Below, in pieces: positions 1 through 7,456 of a DNA stretch of 19,752 nt; within the stretch, counting starts at the first letter, position 1; every line of letters starts with the position of its first letter. The position numbers and the translations under genes are program-made. Location of the stretch: positions 1 to 19,752 of the forward strand of contig NZ_CABUAN010000039.1 in assembly GCF_902489635.1 (NCBI RefSeq), read 5' to 3'. The DNA is from an uncultured Porphyromonas sp. GTDB lineage: Bacteria; Bacteroidota; Bacteroidia; Bacteroidales; Porphyromonadaceae. Below the pieces are notes generated by a model that saw only the letters and a list, made by a program, of their open reading frames with translations, did not search any database and was not told the origin of the DNA.

Positions 1-41
1 ATCCCGAAAGCAACACAGCGATTCGCCTTTATGCAACAGTC
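1..41. mobile_element. Right end of a MITE-like element (partial copy)
   Basis: These 41 bases are identical to 5716-5756, the right end of the complete element at 5586-5756, and finish with the same terminal repeat (TGCAACAGTC). The match stops at base 42, which fixes the element boundary here. The rest of the copy would lie before the window. It ends only 5 bases before the ATG of the nuclease lipoprotein gene. Confidence 0.85.
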
Positions 42-46
42 GCCAG

Positions 47-1189
47 ATGCTCCTACTCGTAGGTTGGTTGGCACTCCTACTCGTTGGTTGTAAGCCACAA
101 GGCACGTCACAGCCCGAGCTACCCACAGAGCTAGCCCTCTACGATCGTACAGGAGCTTCGATGCGGGTCGTGAGTGCTGAGCCGTTAGACTTCTTCGTGA
201 CAGTCGAGGCTCCGACTAGCTGGACGCTCACCGCATCGCCCGAGACGTGGCTATCCGTATCCCCCAGCGAGGGCCATGCGGGCAAGCAGGAGGTGATCGT
301 CTCGATCTCTGCCAACGAGGGTGGAGAGCGCAAAGCTCAGTTGACACTCTCAGCCAATGGCAAAAGCGTCACCTACGCCATCACCCAGCAGCAAGCAGCT
401 GGGCATACGGGTGGCAGTGGCGAGTATGGCAGTGAGACAATCCTGGGCGACGTCTCTCTCCTAGAGGCTCCTAAGCTCTCGGGTCGTAGCTCCGCTTACT
501 ACATCACCCACCGAGTAGAGCAGGGACAGCGTGTCAACTTTTCTGTCGAGTATGATGTCGTCTACCACCATCCTATCTGGGTCTGCTACAGTGCCGATGA
601 GTACACTTGTCAGCGACACACCGGGCGCAGCAGTGACGCTTGGAGCTGGGATCCCTTTGTGCCGAGTCAGTACGAGGTTACGCAGAGTGCTTTCAAGGGG
701 TATGACCGCGGACATATTGTCGCATCGGCCGATCGTCTTTACTCCAAGGAGGCAAACGAGCAAACCTTTTACTATACCAATATGAGTCCGCAGCGACGCA
801 ATCTTAATATAGGCGTGTGGCTACAGCTCGAGCAACTGGTACAGGACTGGGCGCGCAATAGTCGTCTGCGTGACAAGCTCTATGTGGCCAAGGGGGGTAC
901 CCTGCGAGAGGGGGAGACCCTTGGCGTCACCGTGGGCGGCATCACCGTGCCACGCTACTACTGGATGGCTATCCTGGCGCAGCGCGGCGACCACTATCAG
1001 GCGATCGCCTTCTGGGTGGAGCACACCAGTCCAGCTCAGGTGGCCCGTCCTCGCACGGTTGCTATCTCTATCGACAAGCTAGAGGAGCGCACAGGGCTAG
1101 ACTTCTTTCACAACCTCCCCGACAATATCGAGACCCGTGTCGAGGCAGCGCATCCCACGGACGATCTCTCCCTCTGGCCCGGCATCTAG
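47..1189 (+). CDS. BACON-domain DNA/RNA non-specific endonuclease lipoprotein
   Basis: Predicted exported nuclease of the NUC1 (DNA/RNA non-specific, beta-beta-alpha metal) family, 380 aa. A hydrophobic leader ends in a lipobox (LLVGC, Cys15), so a lipid-anchored protein outside the inner membrane is expected. Residues about 35-117 look like a BACON domain (WLSVSPSEG, SISANEGGERKAQLTLSA, ending VTYAITQQQ). The nuclease domain has the DRGH motif (D220-R221-G222-H223, His the general base) and the metal-site helix N245-MSPQRRNLNIGVWLQLE-262. The likely role is nucleic-acid degradation outside the cell for nutrition or DNA clearance (family inference). Oddity: the ATG lies 5 bp after a MITE end, and the leader MLLLVGWLALLLVGC has no basic N-region, unlike normal lipoprotein signals. 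The reading frame is open through the MITE to the window start but has no other start codon there. The native start may have been lost on MITE insertion; expression and export are uncertain. Confidence 0.85.
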   Translation: MLLLVGWLALLLVGCKPQGTSQPELPTELALYDRTGASMRVVSAEPLDFFVTVEAPTSWTLTASPETWLSVSPSEGHAGKQEVIVSISANEGGERKAQLTLSANGKSVTYAITQQQAAGHTGGSGEYGSETILGDVSLLEAPKLSGRSSAYYITHRVEQGQRVNFSVEYDVVYHHPIWVCYSADEYTCQRHTGRSSDAWSWDPFVPSQYEVTQSAFKGYDRGHIVASADRLYSKEANEQTFYYTNMSPQRRNLNIGVWLQLEQLVQDWARNSRLRDKLYVAKGGTLREGETLGVTVGGITVPRYYWMAILAQRGDHYQAIAFWVEHTSPAQVARPRTVAISIDKLEERTGLDFFHNLPDNIETRVEAAHPTDDLSLWPGI

Positions 1190-1233
1190 AGCGTCGATCG
1201 TCAACTTTGCGGAGTCTAAGTAATAGCCTTTCG

Positions 1234-1264
1234 TTGCATATCTCAAATTCATAGACTATCTTTG
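1234..1264 (+). promoter_or_regulatory. Bacteroidetes-type promoter of the 1300 gene
   Basis: TTG at 1234-1236, 20-bp spacer, then TATCTTTG at 1257-1264, matching the Bacteroidetes -33/-7 consensus (TTTG, about 20 bp, TAnnTTTG). Transcription should start near 1271, giving a leader of about 30 nt before the ATG at 1300. Confidence 0.75.
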
Positions 1265-1299
1265 CTGTAGAGTATTCACATCTAACAATAAGACTTACT

Positions 1300-2925
1300 A
1301 TGAAACGAACACAGCTACTCTTTTTGGTCCTCACATGGTTATCTTGTGTGACCTTGACAAGTGCGCAGAGCCTGACTATCGAGACCAATCCGACAGACCT
1401 GCCCGACGAACTATCCAGCATGGCACTCCTAGGCTCTAGTGGCAATGGTCGCTACCTCTATGGTGCTCTGGGCGGTCGTGGCTTCGCTCTCGATACGAAG
1501 ACAAACAAGTACGCCATCTATGGCGACGAGACGACCACCTGCGAGGTCGTCGGCATCTCTTCTGACGGCTGGTCTCTCCTGCAGACAGCATCGGCTGGCG
1601 AGCAGTCTGGACTATCTAATGGGGTTGTACTAGTACCTCTAGACTCCACCAATGGGGAGCATAGCGTATTCGTTACATCGCCCGACCCCGATCACCCTTA
1701 CTTCACACTCTGGCACCTGACCAGTGATGCTAAGTACTTTTGCGGTACGATCCTCGATTCTGGCTGGGAGTCTATACCAGTCATCGGAGAGCGTAGTGCT
1801 GATGGCAAGAGCTATAAGGTAAGCACGCTGCCCGTCCCTGACAAAGACCCACTCGGCACTACCCCTCAGCAGTTTAGACTGATATATGTAAGCGAAGATG
1901 GTGCTACACTAGTAGGCTTTCTAGTGGAGGAGAGTGGTAACCTAGCGACCGTCATGACCTATCAAAGAAAGGCTGATGGCACCTATGGTATACAGTTCCC
2001 CGCAGATGACGTGCTCTTTGACCACAGCATCATAGTGCCTCCACACCCCGAGTATGACGACTATGTGACTGCGACCTCCGATCCAGACGATCCTAATTAC
2101 GATGAGCAAAAGCTTAAAGAGCAGGAGGACGCTTACAACAAAGCGTGTGACGAGTACTACCGACTCTTCGACCTCTTCTCTCGTAATCTATCTATGAAGC
2201 AACACTCCCTTGCAGTAGGAGGCAAGGGGCGCTATGCTCTAGTGACCATAATCGAAAAAGGTGTCGATGACGAGGGTTTCCGCTTTACTAAGGCGGTCAA
2301 GTATCTCTCTGTAGACCTGACGAGTGGCAAAGCCGAGCTGATCAATTATCCCGAAGGGACCTCCGAAGAGGTCAATCCTCGCGACCTCGTAGGAGAGCAG
2401 CGTGAGCTCCTCTATGCCTCTCCTGTCAGTGGTCGCTACTGGGATGCTTTCGTCTACACTCATGACCAGAAGACGCTCTCACTCGTAGAGTGGGTCAAGC
2501 GGGAGACGCAGCAAGACTTCTCTACTTTTTACTCTATGCCAGATCCCGTATCGGGCGAGTCTACCATCCATACAGGTTGGCCTGAGGTGAGCTTAGATGG
2601 CAAGACGGTAACGCTCTTAGGCTATCCAAACGAGGCCTCCAAGACTTATCGCAACAGCTACTTCCGCTTTGGGCAGAGCATCCTACCCATCGTACCCGTA
2701 TGCGGAGCCATGAAGCAGGACTTGAGATTTGACGGAGAGCTACTCCACGTCGCTGAGCCTAGTTGCATCTACCTCTTCAACGCGCAGGGAGAGCTACTCT
2801 ATCAGAGTGCACAGACCACGCAGCTAGACATGGCTCCCCTACGTCACACGCTGCCGCAGGGCGACTACATCGTCCTAGCAGTGGGTGCTCAGGGCAACTC
2901 CGCCTCACTCAAGATTTCGCTATAA
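1300..2925 (+). CDS. Secreted protein of unknown function with T9SS-like C-terminus
   Basis: 541 aa with a signal peptide (MKRTQLLFLVLTWLSCVTLTSAQS, probable cleavage after Ala22). The body has no catalytic motif that I recognise. Several segments read like beta-propeller or WD-like blades: 'SGNGRYLYGALGG', 'SDGWSLLQ', 'SDAKYFCGTI', 'SEDGATLVGFL', 'SLDGKTVTLLGY', a recurrent G/S-x-DGxxLxG theme. The last 55 or so residues (CIYLFNAQGELLYQ ... LPQGDYIVLAVG ... ASLKISL) resemble the C-terminal sorting domain of type IX secretion cargo: a beta strand, N-x-x-G turn, LPxGxYIV and a final Lys-containing strand. This predicts transport across the outer membrane by T9SS. The gene has its own promoter (1234-1264) and a strong terminator (2979-3011), so it is probably monocistronic. 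Propeller and T9SS assignments rest on pattern reading only. Confidence 0.75.
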   Translation: MKRTQLLFLVLTWLSCVTLTSAQSLTIETNPTDLPDELSSMALLGSSGNGRYLYGALGGRGFALDTKTNKYAIYGDETTTCEVVGISSDGWSLLQTASAGEQSGLSNGVVLVPLDSTNGEHSVFVTSPDPDHPYFTLWHLTSDAKYFCGTILDSGWESIPVIGERSADGKSYKVSTLPVPDKDPLGTTPQQFRLIYVSEDGATLVGFLVEESGNLATVMTYQRKADGTYGIQFPADDVLFDHSIIVPPHPEYDDYVTATSDPDDPNYDEQKLKEQEDAYNKACDEYYRLFDLFSRNLSMKQHSLAVGGKGRYALVTIIEKGVDDEGFRFTKAVKYLSVDLTSGKAELINYPEGTSEEVNPRDLVGEQRELLYASPVSGRYWDAFVYTHDQKTLSLVEWVKRETQQDFSTFYSMPDPVSGESTIHTGWPEVSLDGKTVTLLGYPNEASKTYRNSYFRFGQSILPIVPVCGAMKQDLRFDGELLHVAEPSCIYLFNAQGELLYQSAQTTQLDMAPLRHTLPQGDYIVLAVGAQGNSASLKISL

Positions 2926-2978
2926 TCTATCCGACTTTTACCGGACAGCATAAATAGTCGATAATCGACTTTGCTACG

Positions 2979-3011
2979 ATAGCCACGTGGAGATCCACGT
3001 GGCTATTTTTA
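2979..3011 (+). terminator. Intrinsic terminator after the 1300 gene
   Basis: A perfect 12-bp stem (ATAGCCACGTGG at 2979-2990 with CCACGTGGCTAT at 2995-3006), a 4-nt loop AGAT, then TTTTA. The stem carries the same CCACGTGG palindrome that recurs in the adjacent 22-bp array. Confidence 0.85.
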
Positions 3012-3012
3012 T

Positions 3013-3202
3013 TTTCCACGTGGGCGCGATTCATTTCCTCCGAAGTTTCATTTCATTCTTCCGAAGTTTTATTTTGCCCCTACGTAGGAAATGCTTCGTC
3101 CCCACGTGGGGATCATTTCGTCCCTCCGTTGGGATCATTTCGTCCCTCCGTGGGGATTTTGAAATCCCTCCCTTGGGATTTTTTCGTCCCATCAGTATGG
3201 GA
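3013..3202. repeat. Array of 22-bp palindromic units (array 1)
   Basis: The centre of the 555-bp gene-free stretch 2926-3480. Units start at 3077, 3099, 3121, 3143, 3165 and 3187, exactly 22 bp apart. Each has a TCCC arm, a 6-bp core (CACGTG, TCCGTT, TCCGTG, TCCCTT) and a GGGA arm, followed by an 8-bp T-rich spacer such as TCATTTCG. The unit at 3077 is CCCC-TACGTA-GGAA, and the last unit has an 8-bp core (ATCAGTAT). More degenerate units at 3013, 3035 and 3056 keep a 21-22 bp phase. I see no gene here; open frames across it are a by-product of the repeat. 3203-3336 holds nothing I can name. Confidence 0.85.
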
Positions 3203-3336
3203 CGGCATCTTACGCAGATTATCCACACCGTGGGTGGCTCCCACATGGTACTCCTCATTGGGCGAGGACCTGCGGCTCTATCCCAGGCTCTGTCGGTAGC
3301 AAATCGTTAGTTGTATCGACGTTCTACCCCGTCACT

Positions 3337-3368
3337 ATTGTCCGTGCTATTCTGTCACGATACTTTTG
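3337..3368 (+). promoter_or_regulatory. Promoter of groES-groEL
   Basis: TTG at 3338-3340, a 20-bp spacer and TACTTTTG at 3361-3368 fit the Bacteroidetes vegetative consensus. The leader to the groES ATG is about 105 nt. I see no CIRCE-type inverted repeat (TTAGCACTC/GAGTGCTAA), so HrcA control is not supported; the heat-shock signal, if any, is not evident. Confidence 0.75.
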
Positions 3369-3480
3369 TCAAGAGGAGCTTTCTCTCTTTTGGCACATTA
3401 TTTGCTCTAGTCCTAATGCGTGCCTCCTGCATGGCGGGGGGTACGGTAAGTGAGACATTAATATATAACCAAGATAAACT

Positions 3481-3750
3481 ATGACAATCAAACCATTGGC
3501 AGATCGCGTGCTAATCAAGCCCGCTACTGCAGAGGAGAAGACACAAGGAGGTATCATCATCCCAGACTCAGCAAAGGAGAAGCCCCTCAAGGGCGAGGTA
3601 CTCGCTGTGGGCAAGGGAACGAAAGATGAGGAGATGGTCCTCAAGGTGGGGGACAAGGTGCTATACGGCAAGTATGCCGGCACGGAGATAGAGATCGAGG
3701 GCGAGAAGCTCATGATCATGAAGCAGAGTGACGTACTCGCTACGCTCTAG
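3481..3750 (+). CDS. groES: Co-chaperonin GroES
   Basis: 89 aa, a typical full-length 10-kDa chaperonin that caps the GroEL ring in the cytoplasm as a heptamer. It begins MTIKPLADRVLIKP, the conserved first strand. The mobile loop that contacts GroEL is EEKTQGGIIIPDSAKEKP (about residues 18-35). VLAVGKG and VGDKVLYGKYAGTEIEIEGEKLMIMKQSDVLA complete the barrel. It precedes groEL by 51 bp in the same direction, the standard operon order, driven by the promoter at 3337-3368. The start ATG is unambiguous because it opens directly on the family N-terminus. Confidence 0.98.
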   Translation: MTIKPLADRVLIKPATAEEKTQGGIIIPDSAKEKPLKGEVLAVGKGTKDEEMVLKVGDKVLYGKYAGTEIEIEGEKLMIMKQSDVLATL

Positions 3751-3801
3751 TCCACTCAGTCTTATCCTAATCAAGAATCAAGTAAATAGACAGATACAAT
3801 T

Positions 3802-5436
<1,635 letters not shown>

Positions 5437-5521
5437 TCCCCCGCGAGCCTATTCGCTCAGTTCTAGACGCTGCGCGCTAGCACACACGCTGGCTCCAGTC
5501 GTCTAGGAGCCACAAACAAGA

Positions 5522-5560
5522 GAAGAGCCCTACGTATCAGACCGATACGTAGGGCTCTTC
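5522..5560 (+). terminator. Hairpin downstream of groEL
   Basis: A perfect 17-bp inverted repeat (5522-5538 with 5544-5560, GAAGAGCCCTACGTATC) with a 5-nt loop. There is no good T run after it (GATTATGC), so it may terminate poorly or act as an RNA-stabilising 3' end. A second, weaker set of alternatives lies just before it (CTAGACG 5463-5469 with CGTCTAG 5500-5506). Confidence 0.6.
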
Positions 5561-5585
5561 GATTATGCACTGAGAGATAAAAGGA

Positions 5586-5756
5586 GACTGTTGCAAAAGT
5601 CAACAGTCTTACAATCTTGCTTGCAAGATTGTCCAGGCTTTGCAGAAAGGATGAAGCGCAAGGCGCTGAGGGTGAGGTCTGAAGAGAGCATACCTCCGTA
5701 TGTGACCGAAGCCGAATCCCGAAAGCAACACAGCGATTCGCCTTTATGCAACAGTC
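5586..5756. mobile_element. MITE-like element, complete copy (171 bp)
   Basis: Starts GACTGTTGCAAAAG and ends TATGCAACAGTC; the two ends are inverted repeats of about 10-12 bp (GACTGTTGCA). The right 41 bp recur exactly at 1-41, which shows a dispersed repeat. It has two internal hairpins: GACTGTTG/CAACAGTC at 5586-5608, so the left end folds on itself, and ACAATCTTGC/GCAAGATTGT at 5611-5632. No transposase is encoded; one frame stays open through it but resembles nothing known. No target duplication is obvious. It must be moved in trans by a related IS not seen in this window. Confidence 0.75.
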
Positions 5757-5764
5757 TCAAGAGA

Positions 5765-5801
5765 AGAAGCTCCGCCGCAAATCATTTGCGACGGAGCTTC
5801 T
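5765..5801 (-). terminator. Hairpin at the 3' end of the minus-strand operon
   Basis: An 18-bp inverted repeat (5765-5782 with 5784-5801) has one non-Watson-Crick position that becomes a G-U pair only in the minus-strand transcript, pointing to the operon ending at 5832. There is no T run, so function as a terminator is inferred from position. Confidence 0.5.
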
Positions 5802-5831
5802 GATGTCTTGTGGAGTAGCTTTTGAGCTTTG

Positions 5832-6329
5832 CTACCTTCTATTCGAACGATTGAGTTGACTGCGCTTTATGTACTTTCGAGCGAACTCGCGCTGTACCTG
5901 CTGGTAGTTGACCAGCTTGCGTGCGGGTATCTGCTTGCGTAGCTCTGTCATAGTCTCTTCGTCTATCTCTGCCAGCTGAGACTTGAGTTGCTGCTCGCGC
6001 TCGAGGCACTTGGCTGCTTGCGCCTCAGATAGGGACCCGCTCCTCGTCTCCTCGTACTGCTTGCGTAGCTCGCGCCATAGAGGTATGCGCTTTTTGTCCG
6101 CCTCTCGCAGGGTACGGTCTAGATAGGTAGTTTCTTCTGCTGTCAGTCCTAGCTCCTGAGCGAAAAACTCCTTGCGTAGCTTGACCAGCTCCTCTCTACT
6201 GCGACCATCTGTCTCACTGCGGGTCTGCTGTGCGGTAGCTATATTGGGCAGGAGTAGTAGGGGTAGAAGTATAAATAGTATGTGGTAAAGCTTGCTTCGT
6301 GTCATGTCGTGTCTAGGCGTTGTCATCAT
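5832..6329 (-). CDS. Periplasmic helical protein, Spy/CpxP-like
   Basis: 165 aa. A signal peptide covers about the first 34 residues (hydrophobic HILFILLPLLLLPNIATA, cleavage before QQ). The start may be M1, M2 or more likely M9 (MTRSKLYHIL), which gives a normal signal length. The mature part is strongly charged and helical: 'FFAQELGLTAEETTYLDRTLREADKKRIPLW', then long Glu/Lys/Arg-rich helices. The pattern 'LGLTxEE' with helix pairs is seen in Spy/CpxP-type periplasmic chaperones and stress sensors; that is a resemblance, not an identification. Its ATG follows directly on the TAA of the anti-sigma-like gene (TAAATG), implying translational coupling. In this operon it may be an envelope-stress effector or modulator of the anti-sigma protein (inference). 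Confidence 0.65.
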   Translation of the reverse strand: MMTTPRHDMTRSKLYHILFILLPLLLLPNIATAQQTRSETDGRSREELVKLRKEFFAQELGLTAEETTYLDRTLREADKKRIPLWRELRKQYEETRSGSLSEAQAAKCLEREQQLKSQLAEIDEETMTELRKQIPARKLVNYQQVQREFARKYIKRSQLNRSNRR

Positions 6330-6776
6330 TTAGATCTCCTCGTCATAGAGTCCCCCCAGAGTCTCTCCTATGGCATAGTCATCGATGAGGATGTCCACGC
6401 AGGTCTCGTATAGGTAGTCAGCATACTCGGCATCTGTGAGCGGTGTGACGCTGAGATCATAAACCGAGCTAGCGACCTCATCACTAGAGCGCAGAGGCTC
6501 CTGTGTAGATACTTGCCATACGCCCCAGAGAGCTACCACGGCGATGAGTGCAGCAGCGATAGCCGTCCACGGACGTAGTCTCACCCATAGCTTAGCTCTG
6601 CGATGTGCGCTAGGTGCCTCAACAGCGTCTGCCACAGGTGCCTGCTCATCGAGCGGTATCTGCGCTAGGATACGAGTGGATAGGTCATCAAAGTATCCCT
6701 CAGGAACATGGTAATGCTCCAACCGCTCCGAGAGCGAGGGTATCTGACGGATCAAGTCTTCTGAAGGTGTAGGCAT
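6330..6776 (-). CDS. Putative membrane anti-sigma factor
   Basis: 148 aa with one transmembrane helix at about residues 70-88 (WTAIAAALIAVVALWGVW), preceded by an Arg-rich cytoplasmic stretch (HRRAKLWVRLRP), so N-in/C-out is expected. The N-terminal 'HVPEGYFDDLSTRIL' (23-37) is a motif I associate with Bacteroidetes proteins encoded directly after ECF sigma factors. The C-terminal periplasmic tail is acidic and ends LGGLYDEEI. No zinc-type HxxxCxxC anti-sigma motif is present. It lies 86 bp downstream of the sigma gene in the same direction, with a long hairpin between them, and is coupled to the Spy/CpxP-like gene. Binding to the sigma factor is inferred from order and topology only. Confidence 0.65.
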   Translation of the reverse strand: MPTPSEDLIRQIPSLSERLEHYHVPEGYFDDLSTRILAQIPLDEQAPVADAVEAPSAHRRAKLWVRLRPWTAIAAALIAVVALWGVWQVSTQEPLRSSDEVASSVYDLSVTPLTDAEYADYLYETCVDILIDDYAIGETLGGLYDEEI

Positions 6777-6789
6777 AAAACGTAACTAT

Positions 6790-6838
6790 ATAGGGTATAA
6801 GTGCGACCTCGTGGGGGAGGCCTCTGCTTATACCCTAT
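6790..6838 (-). promoter_or_regulatory. Intra-operon hairpin between sigma and anti-sigma genes
   Basis: A perfect 12-bp stem (ATAGGGTATAAG 6790-6801 with CTTATACCCTAT 6827-6838) encloses a 25-nt loop that itself contains CCTC/GAGG pairing. In the minus-strand transcript it lies between the sigma stop (6863) and anti-sigma start (6776) and is followed by a short U run (UUUU) just before the AUG. It could be an attenuator, an mRNA processing/stability site, or a translational control element for the anti-sigma gene. Confidence 0.6.
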
Positions 6839-6862
6839 TGGATGCAGGTAGGTCTAGTAAGT

Positions 6863-7411
6863 TTAATTCAGATTAGAGACATACTGCTGAATCTTCTTGA
6901 CAGCGTGGTGATAAGATGCCTTGAGTGCTCCCTCCGAGGTATCTGTGATGGCCGCAATATCTCGGTAGGGCATCTCGTCGAAGTAGCGCATCTCAAAGAC
7001 CTGTCGCTGCTTGGGCGGGAGCTTATCGAGAGCTTGCTGTAAGATCTGCTCACCCTTGTCTCCGTCGAAGTAAGGGTCCGCCACGGCACTCTCTAGGAGA
7101 TAGCTGGTCTCTTCGCTGACAGCGTACTCGTTGTCTGCGATGCGCTTCTTCTTTTTGTTATAGTTGATCGCTTCAAAGAGTGCGATGCGATAGATCCAGG
7201 TGTAGAACTTCGCCTCGCCTCTGAAGGAACCAAGGTTTTGCCACGCCTTCAGAAAGGTCTCCTGTAGCACGTCGTCCGCATCATCATGCTGCCTGACGAT
7301 GCGACGGATCAACCAGTAGAGCTTCTCCTGGTACATCCGCACAGCCTCTGTAAAAGCGGCAGCGCGGGTCTTGGAGTTCATAATCTGCTCCTGCAGTTCA
7401 TCTTCGGTCAT
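6863..7411 (-). CDS. ECF-family RNA polymerase sigma factor
   Basis: 182 aa, usual size for an extracytoplasmic-function sigma factor that redirects RNA polymerase to stress or transport promoters. Region 2 spans about residues 24-90, with the signature DADDVLQETFLKAWQNLGSFRGEAKFYTWIYRIA (43-77). Region 4 spans about 122-176, with LPPKQRQVFEMRYFDEMPYRDIAAITD followed by the recognition helix SEGALKASYHHAVKKI. Regions 1 and 3 are absent, as expected. It follows the endonuclease/phosphatase-like gene by 45 bp with no promoter seen between, and precedes the putative anti-sigma gene. Such sigma factors usually autoregulate, but I see no second promoter in the short gap. Which ECF group it belongs to cannot be told from the sequence alone. 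Confidence 0.93.
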   Translation of the reverse strand: MTEDELQEQIMNSKTRAAAFTEAVRMYQEKLYWLIRRIVRQHDDADDVLQETFLKAWQNLGSFRGEAKFYTWIYRIALFEAINYNKKKKRIADNEYAVSEETSYLLESAVADPYFDGDKGEQILQQALDKLPPKQRQVFEMRYFDEMPYRDIAAITDTSEGALKASYHHAVKKIQQYVSNLN

Positions 7412-7456
7412 GCTAGGTGGACACTATGGTGGTGTGTAGCGATGGCTGGGAGGAGT

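Noticed and set aside
461..763. Antisense gene inside the nuclease gene
   Set aside because: Shadow frame of a gene with clear motifs; no promoter or family resemblance. The same holds for the long reverse frames in groEL and sdaA.
3013..3202. CRISPR array
   Set aside because: Repeats are 14-bp palindromes with variable cores and 8-bp spacers; spacers are too short and similar, and no cas gene is present. The same applies to 15389-15611.
2987..3310. Open frames over array 1 (both strands)
   Set aside because: They arise from a 22-bp period that avoids stops, consist of repeated low-complexity peptides, and overlap a terminator.
3369..3480. CIRCE/HrcA operator before groES
   Set aside because: No TTAGCACTC-N9-GAGTGCTAA or close variant is present in the leader.
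5591..5803. Small protein encoded in the MITE
   Set aside because: It runs out of the element into a terminator hairpin, starts at TTG inside the terminal repeat and shows no family features. Kept only as a note on open frame.
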